From a virus: a DNA stretch of 21,421 bases. The first letter of the stretch is position 1. Every line of letters starts with the position of its first letter. The position numbers and the translations under genes were made by a program. The DNA is taken from the IMG/VR virus record IMGVR_UViG_3300048589_000533, positions 1 through 21,421 of that record; one strand, given 5' to 3'. Positions 11,447 through 19,692 of this stretch are shown here, one piece after another. The notes beneath the pieces were generated by a model. It saw only the letters and a list, made by a program, of their open reading frames with translations, was not told the DNA's origin and ran no database searches.

Positions 11447-12151
11447 ATGGGACGCAACGCGCAGGATGCGCTGTCCACGAAGGTCGCGGACTGGGACCTG
11501 ATCGAGGTCGACTACCGCGCAGGGATCAAGACGCTGCGGCAGATCGCCGACGAGCACGGCATCACCCACGGAGCCGTCAACAAGCGCGCCAAGACCCGCG
11601 GCTGGACGCGCGACCTGACCGCGAAGATCCAGGCCGCCGCGGAAGCCAAGGTATCCAAGGCGGCGGTATCCAGTGAGGTATCCGCGCAGAGGTTGGCTAC
11701 CGAGAACCAGGTGGTCGAGGCCAATGCCGATGTGCAGTTCCGCATCCGCATGGAGCACCGCCAGGACATCGGCCGCACGCGCCTGCTGTTCCGCACGATG
11801 CTCGAGGAGTTGGAGGTGGCCAGTTCCACCGAGGGCCGGGCCCTGATGGCGGCGATGGCCGATGCCTCAACGCTGCCCGGGCCGGACGAAACCGAGGAAT
11901 CCCGGGCGGCCCGCGTCGCCATGATGCGCCGGCTGCTCGACAAGATCACGAGCGGGCCGAACCGCATCGACAGCGCCAAGAAGCTGACCGACGTGCTGGA
12001 AAAGGTCGTCAAGCTGGAGCGCGAGGCGTTCGGCATCCTCCCGCCGGCAGGGAACCCTGAAGCAGCCGCGCCGCTGGCCGAAGCGTTGCAGGCCTTCGTC
12101 GGCTCGCTGCATCAGGCTGGCTCACGCCTTCCGATCGCCAAGCGCCCATGA
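11447..12151 (+). CDS. Terminase small subunit
   Basis: AGGAA lies eight bases before the ATG at 11447. Residues 18-52 form a helix-turn-helix (IEVDYRAGIKTLRQIADEHG, then THGAVNKRAKTRGW), the form used by small terminases to find the packaging site. The remaining part is helical (RIRMEHRQDIGRTRLLFRTM, KKLTDVLEKVVKLEREAFGI), suited to ring assembly, and ends in a Pro/Ala-rich tail. The direct ATGA overlap with the large terminase supports the call. Three GTATCC codon pairs at 11651-11683 are unusual for this GC-rich gene. Confidence 0.85.
   Translation: MGRNAQDALSTKVADWDLIEVDYRAGIKTLRQIADEHGITHGAVNKRAKTRGWTRDLTAKIQAAAEAKVSKAAVSSEVSAQRLATENQVVEANADVQFRIRMEHRQDIGRTRLLFRTMLEELEVASSTEGRALMAAMADASTLPGPDETEESRAARVAMMRRLLDKITSGPNRIDSAKKLTDVLEKVVKLEREAFGILPPAGNPEAAAPLAEALQAFVGSLHQAGSRLPIAKRP
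11650..11683. repeat. Three GGTATCC heptamers (possible pac-type site)
   Basis: GGTATCC occurs at 11650-11656, 11665-11671 and 11677-11683 inside the small terminase gene. Each encodes Val-Ser through the A-ending codon GTA, which is rare here. Headful phages such as P22 carry their pac site inside the small terminase gene, so a packaging signal is possible. Protein-level repetition is the plain alternative. Confidence 0.3.
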
Positions 12152-13686
12152 CCGATGTGGCCGTCGACCTGCAGACCGTGCTCGGCGAGCACTGGCGCAG
12201 CTTGGAATGGCGGCTGGACAATTGCTACTGGATCGTCGACAAGGACGGCAAGAAGACCCGGTTCCAGATGAACGACGCGCAACGCGACTTCGTGCGCAAC
12301 ATCTGGTATCGCAACCTGATCCTCAAGAGCCGGCAGCGCGGGTTCTCGACCCTGCTGCAGCTGATGCAGCTCGACCAGACGCTGTTCAACGCCGACCACA
12401 ACGGCGTGGTGATCAGCGACACGCTGCCCAACGGCGGCAAGCTGTTCGGCAAGATCGAGTACGCCTGGGACCACCTGCAGCCCGATCTGCGGGCGGCCTT
12501 CAAGCTCAAGAGCCGCACCAGCCGCACCGGCATGAGCTTCGGCCACGGCTCCGAGGTCAGCGTCAGCACCAGCACACGCGGCGGCACGGTGCAGTTCCTG
12601 CACGTGTCCGAGCTCGGCAAGATCGCCCGCAAGTACCCGGAGCGCGCCAAGGAGATCGTGACCGGCGCCTTCGAGTCTGTGCCCGTCGACGGCTGCATCG
12701 TGGTGGAGAGCACCGCCGAGGGCCAGGCCGGCGAATACTGGGACCTGTGCGCGCCGGCAATGAAGCGTGCCGCCGAGAAGACGCCTGAAACCCAGCTGGA
12801 CTGGCGGCTGCACTTCTACCCCTGGTACAGCGACACCGACTGCCGGCTGTCCGAGGCCGACGCCGCGATCGTGACGATCCCGGAGCGCTTCGCCAAGTAT
12901 TTCCGGCAGATCGAGGCGCAGCTGAGCATCACGCTCGATGCCTGCCAGCGCGCCTGGTACGTGAAGAAGGCGGAAACGCTCGGCGCGAAGATCAAGCAGG
13001 AGTTTCCGTCGACGCCTGAAGAGGCGTTCGAACAGGCGATCGAGGGCGCCGTCTACGGCCAGGAGATGACCTGGCTGCGCGAGCAGGGCCGCCTCATGGA
13101 GGTGCCCATCGATCCGGCCTACAAGGTGCACACCTTCTGGGACCTGGGCAAGCGCGACAAGACCGCGATCTGGTTCATGCAGAACATCCTCGGGCAGTTC
13201 CGCTGGGTGCGCTACCACGAGGACAGCAACCGCAGCCTGCGCCACTACTGGACGCTGCTTGAGGACCTGCGCCGCGAGCACGGCTTCCAGTGGGGCCGGC
13301 ACCTGCTGCCGCACGACGCCGCGACAGAGATCCTGGGCGAGTCGATCACCACGCACCAGCGCACGCTGACCGCGCTGGGCATGGAGGACAGCGCCATCGT
13401 GCCGCGCGTGTCCGAGCTGTCGATCGGCATCGACATGGTCCGCAAGGCGCTGACCGGCGCGCACTACTTCGACAAGGTCGGCTGCGCCGACGGCATCAAG
13501 GCGCTGGACGGCTACCAGTACGAATGGGACGACCGGCTCGGCGTGTGGAGCCGCATGCCGCTGCACAACTGGGCGTCGCACGGCGCCGATGCCTGGCGCC
13601 AGTTCGCGCAGGGCTGGGAGTCGGTGGGCGCCGCCAACGACTCGGCCTTCTCCTCCTTCAAATCCCGCACCAGATCCTGGAGATGA
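12148..13686 (+). CDS. Terminase large subunit
   Basis: This is the ATP-driven DNA packaging motor and nuclease, acting at the portal. The Walker A-like loop is KSRQRGFST (residues 60-68). A Walker B-like strand is VQFLHVSEL (148-156), and the coupling motif is VVESTAEG (185-192). The nuclease domain shows Asp332 in TFWDLGKRDKTAIWF, Asp390 in LPHDAATE and Asp481 in SHGADAWR, in the order expected for the RNase H-like fold. At 512 residues it is of normal length. It starts at the ATG overlapping the small subunit stop. Together with the P22-type portal it suggests headful packaging, but the sequence alone cannot decide this. Confidence 0.95.
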   Translation: MTDVAVDLQTVLGEHWRSLEWRLDNCYWIVDKDGKKTRFQMNDAQRDFVRNIWYRNLILKSRQRGFSTLLQLMQLDQTLFNADHNGVVISDTLPNGGKLFGKIEYAWDHLQPDLRAAFKLKSRTSRTGMSFGHGSEVSVSTSTRGGTVQFLHVSELGKIARKYPERAKEIVTGAFESVPVDGCIVVESTAEGQAGEYWDLCAPAMKRAAEKTPETQLDWRLHFYPWYSDTDCRLSEADAAIVTIPERFAKYFRQIEAQLSITLDACQRAWYVKKAETLGAKIKQEFPSTPEEAFEQAIEGAVYGQEMTWLREQGRLMEVPIDPAYKVHTFWDLGKRDKTAIWFMQNILGQFRWVRYHEDSNRSLRHYWTLLEDLRREHGFQWGRHLLPHDAATEILGESITTHQRTLTALGMEDSAIVPRVSELSIGIDMVRKALTGAHYFDKVGCADGIKALDGYQYEWDDRLGVWSRMPLHNWASHGADAWRQFAQGWESVGAANDSAFSSFKSRTRSWR

Positions 13687-13687
13687 C

Positions 13688-14188
13688 ATGGACATCAGCC
13701 CGATCCTGACCCCCGAAGGCCTCCCGATGTGGAGCGTCGGCGGCTCGCAGGCCTGGAAGACCTTCACGCACCGCGGCTACGTCGTCAGCCTGGAATGGGT
13801 CGGCAAGGGCAAGAAGGCCGTGGCCTCGATGTGCATCTGGCCGGAGTCCAACGTGTTCGTGCCCGGCAGCACCGACGGTGGCGTCTGGGTGATCGGCCGC
13901 CGCGCGATCACCGAGTTCGTGGGCTTCACCGCCGACAACCGCTGCACCGGCTCGGCCAGCGAGCACTGCTACCGCGAGTGCCTGGAGGCGCTGCCGATCC
14001 TGGGCAAGGACCGCAACGACAAGCAGGCCTTCCTGTCGCTGGTGGACACCGTGATCCGCTTCGCGCCCGACCTGGTGCTGATGCCGGCCACGCCACGCTC
14101 GATCCGCATGGCCAAGCAGCCGGCGATGTGGGAGATCACGGCATCCAACAAGAGCTCCGGCAAGGTGCTGTCCGAGACGGAGGTCTGA
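13688..14188 (+). CDS. Hypothetical late protein between terminase and portal (166 aa)
   Basis: GGAG lies five bases before the ATG at 13688, two bases after the terminase gene ends. The N-terminal half looks beta-rich (WKTFTHRGYVVSLEWVGKGK, MCIWPESNVFVPGSTDGGVW). The C-terminal half has helices (HCYRECLEALPILG, AFLSLVDTVIRFAPDLVLM) and a polar tail. It has no signal peptide. I do not recognise the family. The position suggests a packaging or structural accessory role. Confidence 0.8.
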   Translation: MDISPILTPEGLPMWSVGGSQAWKTFTHRGYVVSLEWVGKGKKAVASMCIWPESNVFVPGSTDGGVWVIGRRAITEFVGFTADNRCTGSASEHCYRECLEALPILGKDRNDKQAFLSLVDTVIRFAPDLVLMPATPRSIRMAKQPAMWEITASNKSSGKVLSETEV

Positions 14189-14191
14189 CGC

Positions 14192-16444
14192 ATGGCAACC
14201 AAGATCATGGCCCGCGACATGGGCCCGAAGCGCAAGAGCAGCGCCAGCGCGACGCGCGCGAACAAGCAGCGCCGCGCGCGCCCGCAGTCGACGGCAGAAC
14301 CGCAGCTGCTGCCCGACGGCGAAACCCCGGTGTCCAGCGATCCCGACCAGGCGCTGCGCGACCGCCACGAGATCCGCCGCGGCTGGTTCATGACCGAGGC
14401 GCATCGGCAGGCCTCGAACCGCACCCGCATGGCGCGCTGCGAGAGCATGTACGACAGCGACCAGTGGGACTACCGCGAGGCCCAGGACGTGAAGGACCGC
14501 GGCCAGAACCCGGTGGTCTACAACGAGATCAAGCCCACGGTGGACTGGCTGATCGGCATGGAGCGCCGCGCCCGCGTGGACTTCGTGGTGATGGCGGAAT
14601 CCGACGAGCCCGAGGCCGACGAGGACGCGGCGAACAAGACCAAGCTGCTGAAGTTCCTCGACGATACCAACATGGCGCAGTTCGAGCGCAGCTGGGCGGC
14701 CGAGGATGCATTCAAGGCGGGCGTCGGCTGGCTCGAGGTCGGTCTGCGCGGCGATGAGTCCGAAGGCCCGATCTTCGTCGGCGCCGTGCCGTGGCGCGAC
14801 ATCCTGTGGGACAGCCAGGCCCGCCGGCGCGACCTGGGCGATGCGCGCTACCTGTTCCGCGTCAAGGTGGTGGATCTCGACGTGGCCGAGGCCATCTTCC
14901 CCGACAAGGTCGAGCAGCTGCGCAAGGTCAGCCAGTCCGGCGACACGCTGCAGATGTTCGCCGAGTGGATGGGCGGCATGGGCATGCTCACCGGCCTGGA
15001 CCAGTTCAGCGGCATCGACGATCCGCTGGACAGTGTCACGGCCAAGCCGATCGACATGTTCAACGCCCGCAAGCGCGTGCTGCTGATCGAGTGCTGGAGC
15101 CGCGAGCCGCAGCGGCGCGAGGCGAACAGCGATGGCCTGTCGGACCCGGTGACGTTCAAGGTGCGCGTGTCGATCATGACCGAGCACGACACGCTGATCG
15201 AGGCGTGGTCGCCTTTCCGGCACAACAAGTTCCCGTTCGTCCCGGTGTGGGGCTACCTCAACCGGCGCACCGGCCTGCCGTACAGCCCGATCTGGCCGCT
15301 GATCGGCCCGCAGGTCTCGCTCAATCACCGCATGAGCAAGAGTCTGTTCGAGGCGAGTTCGAACCAGCTGATGCTCGAGAAAAGCGCCGTCGACCCCGAG
15401 GTCATGGACGTGGACGAGATCCGCGCCGAGCTCAACTCGCCGGATGGAATCCCGGTGTTCAGAGACGGCGCGCTGGGCGGCGGCCGCGTGAAGGATCGTG
15501 ATCGGCCTGGCGCGGCGCAACATCAGCTGCTGCTGGCCGAGAAGGACTCGGCGATGATCCGCAGCATGTCGGGCGTCAACTCCGACAACCGCGGCGAGCG
15601 CAGCAACGTCACCAGCGGCCGCGCCGTGCTGGCCAAGCAGGATCAGGGCTCGCTGCTGACCGCCGAACTTTTCGACAACCTGCTGTTCGCCCGCAAGATC
15701 GAGGGTGAGATCACGCTGTCAGTGGCCGAGCAGTTCATCGTGCAGCCGATGATGGTGCGCGCCGGCCAGAACCCGAAGGATCGCGTGCTGCTGAACCAGC
15801 CGCAGCCCGACGGCACCTACCTGAACGACATCACGGCCCGGCGCGCGAAGTTCGTGGTCGGCGAGCAGGCCTGGAAGCAGGCCTACGCCGAGGCGGCGTT
15901 CGAGTCGCTGTTCGAACTGCTGACCCAGCTGGCCCCGGCCGCGCCGCAGATCGTGGTCAACCTGCTGGACATCATCTTCGACATGCACCCGAACCTGCCG
16001 AAGAAGGCGGCGATCGTGGCGCGTACCCGGCAGATCAACGGCCAGGCCGACCCGGATGGCCGCGTGACGCCCGAGGAGCAGGCGGCCAAGGCGCAGCAGG
16101 CCGAGCGCGCCCGCCAGGAGTTCGAGCTGCAGATGCGCGCCATGCTGGCCGAGGTCAAGCTGAAGGAGGCCAACGGCGAGAAGCTGTCCACGCAGGCGAT
16201 GCGCGAGCGGCTGTCGACGCTGTACGAGGCGGCGCAGGCCGCGCAGGTGCTGGCCCAGGTGCCGGAAACCGCGCCGATCGCCGACGAGCTGGCGCGCAGC
16301 GTCGGGTTCAAGGACCAGGCCGGCAGCGACCAGGTCATCGACATGCCTGCGCAGGCGCCTCGCTCGGCGATGGCGCAGCTTCCACCGACGGGCGGCATGC
16401 CCGCTAACCCTGACCCCGGCGCCGATGGTGGCGTCATCCTGTAG
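14192..16444 (+). CDS. Portal protein, P22 type
   Basis: The 750-residue protein should form the ring at the capsid vertex through which DNA passes. After a basic start (about 45 residues) come WFMTEAHRQASNRTRMARCE, DQWDYREAQDVKDRGQNPVV and YNEIKPTVDWLIGMERRARV, the familiar opening of P22-like podovirus portals. Later parts include the crown and wing region (FPFVPVWGYLNRRTGLPYSP) and a long helical barrel-like C terminus (residues about 620-700, LEMRAM/EVKLKEANGEKLS-type helix). Its large size fits the P22 class, as opposed to the shorter lambda or HK97 classes. It stands in the usual order terminase, portal, scaffold, capsid. Confidence 0.93.
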   Translation: MATKIMARDMGPKRKSSASATRANKQRRARPQSTAEPQLLPDGETPVSSDPDQALRDRHEIRRGWFMTEAHRQASNRTRMARCESMYDSDQWDYREAQDVKDRGQNPVVYNEIKPTVDWLIGMERRARVDFVVMAESDEPEADEDAANKTKLLKFLDDTNMAQFERSWAAEDAFKAGVGWLEVGLRGDESEGPIFVGAVPWRDILWDSQARRRDLGDARYLFRVKVVDLDVAEAIFPDKVEQLRKVSQSGDTLQMFAEWMGGMGMLTGLDQFSGIDDPLDSVTAKPIDMFNARKRVLLIECWSREPQRREANSDGLSDPVTFKVRVSIMTEHDTLIEAWSPFRHNKFPFVPVWGYLNRRTGLPYSPIWPLIGPQVSLNHRMSKSLFEASSNQLMLEKSAVDPEVMDVDEIRAELNSPDGIPVFRDGALGGGRVKDRDRPGAAQHQLLLAEKDSAMIRSMSGVNSDNRGERSNVTSGRAVLAKQDQGSLLTAELFDNLLFARKIEGEITLSVAEQFIVQPMMVRAGQNPKDRVLLNQPQPDGTYLNDITARRAKFVVGEQAWKQAYAEAAFESLFELLTQLAPAAPQIVVNLLDIIFDMHPNLPKKAAIVARTRQINGQADPDGRVTPEEQAAKAQQAERARQEFELQMRAMLAEVKLKEANGEKLSTQAMRERLSTLYEAAQAAQVLAQVPETAPIADELARSVGFKDQAGSDQVIDMPAQAPRSAMAQLPPTGGMPANPDPGADGGVIL

Positions 16445-16454
16445 GAGTGACCTG

Positions 16455-17381
16455 ATGGCCAAGAAGCACGACAACTCGACCTTCGAGAACGCCGCCGACA
16501 AGGCGGTGATGGACGACCTGGCGGAGCGCCGCGCGCTCGGCGAGGACGTGTTCGGCGACGAGGACGGCGAAGACGCCGCTGCCGCAGCCAAGGCAAAGGC
16601 CCTGGCCGACGATGCCGGAGCCGACGAAGGCGCCGCAGAAGGCGCGGCCGACGAGATCGAGGCGGCTGCCGACGGCGATGCCGAAAAGGCGGCAGCCGAG
16701 GAGGGCGCCAAGGACGAGCCGGCGCAGGAGGCCAAGGAAGAGGCCGCCGCCGAGGGGCAGGCTCCGGTCGAACTGGTGGAGCCGGTGCAGTTCCGCACGG
16801 TGTCGAAGGAGGAGTTCGAGACCCAGCGCAAGGCGCTGCGCGCCGAGAAGAACGAGGCGTTCAAGAAGCTGTCGGCCGGCGAGATCTCCGAGGACCAGTT
16901 CCTCGAGGTGCAGGACCGCGTCGACGACCAGCTGATGGATCTGACTTCGAAGCACGCGCTGATGGAGGCCAACGAGCAGACCCGGCAGCGCGCCCAGGAA
17001 GCGAAGCTCACGCAGATCCGCACCGATGCCAAGAAGGCGGGGCTGATCGACTACAACGACGGCGACGCCGCGCAGGAGTTCGACGCCGCGCTGCAGTTCG
17101 TGGCCACGGTCAAGGCAAACGCCAAGCTTGGCTTCGAAGATCTGGCCGACAAGGCGCACGAGATGGTGCTGGCGCAGCGCGGCCTGGCGCCCAAGCCTGC
17201 CGCGCAGAAGGAGCGCAAGGCGCCGGCTGTGCCGCTATCGCTGTCCCGCCTGCCTGCGGCGGCCACGCCGAACGGCGCCGGCGGCGTCGGCGAGCAGCTG
17301 GGCCGCCTGGATGGCCTGGACTTCCAGGAGGCCATCGGCCGCATGCCGCGCCAGCAGCGGGACGCCTACCTCGATTCCTGA
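16455..17381 (+). CDS. Scaffold-like acidic protein
   Basis: GGAG precedes the ATG at 16455. The first 105 residues are very acidic and Ala-rich (repeats of EGAADEIEAA and EEGAKDEPAQE). The middle (EEFETQRKALRAEKNEAFKK, then EISEDQFLEVQDRVDDQLMD) is predicted coiled coil. The C terminus (LDGLDFQEAIGRMPRQQRDA) is a small helical end that could bind the capsid. Such layout, with position between portal and major capsid protein, fits an assembly scaffold that is removed before or during packaging. I infer the function from composition and place, not from a sequence motif. Confidence 0.8.
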   Translation: MAKKHDNSTFENAADKAVMDDLAERRALGEDVFGDEDGEDAAAAAKAKALADDAGADEGAAEGAADEIEAAADGDAEKAAAEEGAKDEPAQEAKEEAAAEGQAPVELVEPVQFRTVSKEEFETQRKALRAEKNEAFKKLSAGEISEDQFLEVQDRVDDQLMDLTSKHALMEANEQTRQRAQEAKLTQIRTDAKKAGLIDYNDGDAAQEFDAALQFVATVKANAKLGFEDLADKAHEMVLAQRGLAPKPAAQKERKAPAVPLSLSRLPAAATPNGAGGVGEQLGRLDGLDFQEAIGRMPRQQRDAYLDS

Positions 17382-17671
17382 TGCCCACCGAGCGCATCGA
17401 CCACATGCGCGCCCTCGCCACCGAGGGTGCGCGCAGCATGACAACGGACCTGATCGTCGGCGAGTTCATGACCTTCAGCGTCCGCGTCGGCGGCGCCGAT
17501 CTGCTGTTCGGCCTGGAGGCCAAGACGGCGCTTTCGGCGGCGATGCGCTCTTCCGTTGACAACGTCAAGATCGTTCTGACAATCGAGCCGAAACACGGGC
17601 AACGTGCCCGGGTTCGAGTGCAGGCCCCGGACTCCGTCAGGATTCGGAAGCCAGAAAAACCGGCGGGGTAA
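17381..17671 (+). CDS. Small protein with CsrA-like C terminus (96 aa)
   Basis: The ATG shares a base with the scaffold stop (TGATG), so it is coupled. The C-terminal third (NVKIVLTIEPKHGQRARVRV, then QAPDSVRIRKPEK) follows the pattern of CsrA strands 3-5: an I-x-L strand, a G turn, R-x-x-V, then A-P-x-x-V-x-I and a basic-acidic end. The usual CsrA start (a Met-Leu-x-Leu-x-Arg strand) is missing; the first 55 residues differ (SMTTDLIVGEFMTFSVRVGG). If real, it might bind mRNA and tune capsid or host expression. The match is by eye and could be chance. CTTCCGTTGAC copy 3 lies inside the gene. Confidence 0.6.
   Translation: MPTERIDHMRALATEGARSMTTDLIVGEFMTFSVRVGGADLLFGLEAKTALSAAMRSSVDNVKIVLTIEPKHGQRARVRVQAPDSVRIRKPEKPAG
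17550..17583 (+). promoter_or_regulatory. Candidate promoter, CTTCCGTTGAC copy 3, before the capsid gene
   Basis: CTTCCGTTGAC (17550-17560) gives TTGACA as -35, then after 16 bp GACAAT (4 of 6). The first 15 bases are identical to copy 1 (10943-10957). It lies within the CsrA-like gene, about 150 bases before the major capsid protein, where an extra promoter would raise capsid output. Confidence 0.35.
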
Positions 17672-17679
17672 CACCCGCC
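17662..17679 (+). promoter_or_regulatory. Hairpin over the stop codon before the capsid gene
   Basis: GGCGGG-(GTAACA)-CCCGCC forms a perfect 6-bp stem with the TAA stop of the preceding gene in its loop. No T-tract follows, so it is not a classic terminator. It could protect or punctuate the capsid mRNA. Confidence 0.4.
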
Positions 17680-17729
17680 ACCCCGGCGCGCAGGACGTGC
17701 GTCATGTGCCTAACCCATAGGAGCATGAC

Positions 17730-18842
17730 ATGGCACGTTCCACGATCCTCCCGACCGATCCGAACAAGCGCAAGGCGTGGGCTGCGGCCGTCGCCGAGGA
17801 CTCCGTCAAGGAGCAGTATTTCTCGCGCCTGGTGGGCCCCGAAGGCTCGCGCAGCGCGATCATCAAGAAGACCGACACCGAAAAGGGTGCCGCCGACGAG
17901 GTGACGACTGCCCTGGTGGCCAAGCTGCGCGGCGAGCCGATCACCGAAAACCAGAAGCTGGCCGGCCGCGAGTTCCGGCTGAGCCACGCCGCCCACACAA
18001 TGCGGATCAACGAGTTCCGCCACGGCGTGAACGTCGGCGCCCGTATCGAGCAGTCGCGCGTGGGCTTCAACCTGAAGCGCCAGGGCCGCGAGAAACTGAC
18101 CGAGTACATCAAGGAGTTGTACGAGGAGGTCATCTGCATGGCCGCCTCGGGCGCCCGCGGTGTCGGCGACGAGATCCAGAACTTCGGCACCGACTACACC
18201 GGATACCCGAACGCGCTGCGCGCCCCGGACACGGCGCACATGTTCTTCGGCACCGACAACACCCTGGTCAAGAACACCCTGACAAACACGCAGAAGATCA
18301 CGCTCGGCACGATCAACAAGCTGCGCACCAAGGCCAAGAAGATGTTGGGCGGCCAGCCGGACAAGGCCGTGAAGATGACGCCGATCCGCAAGGGCGGCAA
18401 GGAGTGCTACGTCCTGGCGGTGTGCCCCGAGGTCATGCAGGACATCCGCGACGACAGCGGCGCCCAGGGCTGGTTCGAGGCCCAGAAGGCGCTGACCGCT
18501 GCCATCGGCCGCGAAAGCGAGATCTTCAAGGGCGGCGCCGGCATGTTCAACGGCGTGCTGGTCGACGAGATGGAGACCTGCGTGAAGTTCAACGACTACG
18601 GCTCCGGCCTCAACCTGGTCGCCGCGCGCAGCCTGTTCATGGGCGCGAACGCGGTGGCCATCGCCCACGGCACCAAGGGCATGGACGACGGCATGACGGT
18701 CCAGCTCGACGAGGACACCGACGATCGCAAGCACGATCACATCCTGTTCTTCGAGATGATCTTCGGCGCCGACAAGTGCCAGTTCAACGGCATGGACTAC
18801 GGGCAGATCACGGTCGACTCGTACTACACGGCCGCGGTCTGA
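17730..18842 (+). CDS. Major capsid protein, N4-gp56 family
   Basis: A TAGGAG sits before the ATG at 17730. The 370-residue protein has the features I associate with the N4-gp56-type major capsid family: FFSRLVGPEGS-like start (QYFSRLVGPEGSRSAIIKKT), KLRGEPITENQKLAGREFRL, HTMRINEFRHGVNVGARIEQ, later KECYVLAVCPEVMQDIRDDS, GVLVDEMETCVKFNDYG and an end DYGQITVDSYYTAAV. It builds the head shell, very likely with the HK97 fold. Together with a P22-type portal this marks a podovirus head module. The hairpin at 17662-17679 and the possible promoter at 17550 lie in front. Confidence 0.93.
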   Translation: MARSTILPTDPNKRKAWAAAVAEDSVKEQYFSRLVGPEGSRSAIIKKTDTEKGAADEVTTALVAKLRGEPITENQKLAGREFRLSHAAHTMRINEFRHGVNVGARIEQSRVGFNLKRQGREKLTEYIKELYEEVICMAASGARGVGDEIQNFGTDYTGYPNALRAPDTAHMFFGTDNTLVKNTLTNTQKITLGTINKLRTKAKKMLGGQPDKAVKMTPIRKGGKECYVLAVCPEVMQDIRDDSGAQGWFEAQKALTAAIGRESEIFKGGAGMFNGVLVDEMETCVKFNDYGSGLNLVAARSLFMGANAVAIAHGTKGMDDGMTVQLDEDTDDRKHDHILFFEMIFGADKCQFNGMDYGQITVDSYYTAAV

Positions 18843-18871
18843 GCCACGCCACATCACAGGAGTAAACGCAA

Positions 18872-19369
18872 ATGGCACTTCGCAAATCTGCCCAAGTGGC
18901 TCGCCGGGTTCCGGCGCCGTCGGCTCTGGACGCCTCGAGCGCGATCCAGGTGTTCGGCGAGTTCACGACCGTCGCCGGTCAGTTCGCCAACACCGACGTG
19001 ATCGACATGATCCCGTGGCCTGCCGGCACCGTGCCGATCATGCTCAAGGCGATGATCGGCGACCTCGACAGCGCCACCGGCGTGACGCTGGACTTCGGCA
19101 TCCTCACCGGCCTGTACGGTGCGGAACTGGCCGAGGACGGCTCGACGGCCCGGGCCTGCGGCGACGAGTTCGGCGCCAACGTGACCACCGGCCAGGCTGG
19201 CGGTGCGATCGACGTGGCGGCGAACCTGCTCCTGGGTCTGGCGCCGTCGGTGAAGGATCGCTCCATCGGCCTGAAGGTCGAAGCTGCGCCGACCACGCTG
19301 ATCGTCGGCGCGAAGATCCGCGTCGCCGCGCTGTTCGTGCCGGTGCCGCAGGGCGTGGCCTTCGCCTGA
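18872..19369 (+). CDS. Hypothetical head protein after the capsid gene (165 aa)
   Basis: AGGAG lies nine bases before the ATG at 18872. The sequence is rich in Ala, Gly, Val and Thr, with many short beta stretches (VIDMIPWPAGTVPIMLKAMI, GVTLDFGILTGLYGAEL) and ends KIRVAALFVPVPQGVAFA. This composition fits a virion protein such as a decoration or stabilisation protein, which often follows the major capsid gene. No defined family is recognised. The next gene starts on its stop codon (TGATG). Confidence 0.75.
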   Translation: MALRKSAQVARRVPAPSALDASSAIQVFGEFTTVAGQFANTDVIDMIPWPAGTVPIMLKAMIGDLDSATGVTLDFGILTGLYGAELAEDGSTARACGDEFGANVTTGQAGGAIDVAANLLLGLAPSVKDRSIGLKVEAAPTTLIVGAKIRVAALFVPVPQGVAFA

Positions 19370-19692
19370 TGAGCAAGCCGGGCCCCAAGCCGGGATGGAA
19401 GAAGGCCGCCGCGGCGCAGGCTGCGGCGCCTGCTGCCGCCACGCAAGCACCAGTGCAGCAGCCGCTGCCCCCGGTGCTGGCCGTGGTGGCGCCCATCGTC
19501 GCGCCAGCAGCGCCAGCGGCCGCGGTGCTGTCGGCAGCCGACCGGGAGAACCCCGACAAGCTGACCGGCGAGGCGCTGCACGCGCTGGCGCACCGCCGCG
19601 GCCTGGCACGCTCGGCCATCGAGCGCTTGTCCGACGAGAAGATCCGCACCGAGCTGCGCTACCTCACCTATCGTCAGTATGAGGCGGCGTAA
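19369..19692 (+). CDS. Small Ala/Pro-rich protein with SAP/HeH-like tail (107 aa)
   Basis: The first 60 residues are low-complexity (KKAAAAQAAAPAAATQAPVQ and further Pro/Ala/Val). The last 45 (NPDKLTGEALHALAHRRGLA, then RSAIERLSDEKIRTELRYLT) form a compact two-helix unit like SAP or HeH motifs, which bind DNA in some phage head proteins. It is joined to its neighbours through TGATG and TAATG overlaps. Its role is probably virion assembly, but this is not proven. Confidence 0.7.
   Translation: MSKPGPKPGWKKAAAAQAAAPAAATQAPVQQPLPPVLAVVAPIVAPAAPAAAVLSAADRENPDKLTGEALHALAHRRGLARSAIERLSDEKIRTELRYLTYRQYEAA

Noticed and set aside
12112-13767. Long leftward reading frame opposite the large terminase (551 codons)
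   Set aside because: GC-rich genes create long open frames on the opposite strand. Its product is a Val/Ala/Arg/His-rich mix without domains, while the rightward frame is a clear terminase.
13658-15523. Long leftward frame opposite the portal gene (621 codons)
   Set aside because: Same artefact; composition is Arg/His/Leu/Ala-rich with no recognisable motif and no ribosome site, and the portal frame is convincing.
15719-17032. Leftward Ser/Ala-rich frame opposite portal and scaffold
   Set aside because: It mirrors the Ala/Glu-rich scaffold codons on the other strand; there is no gene evidence.
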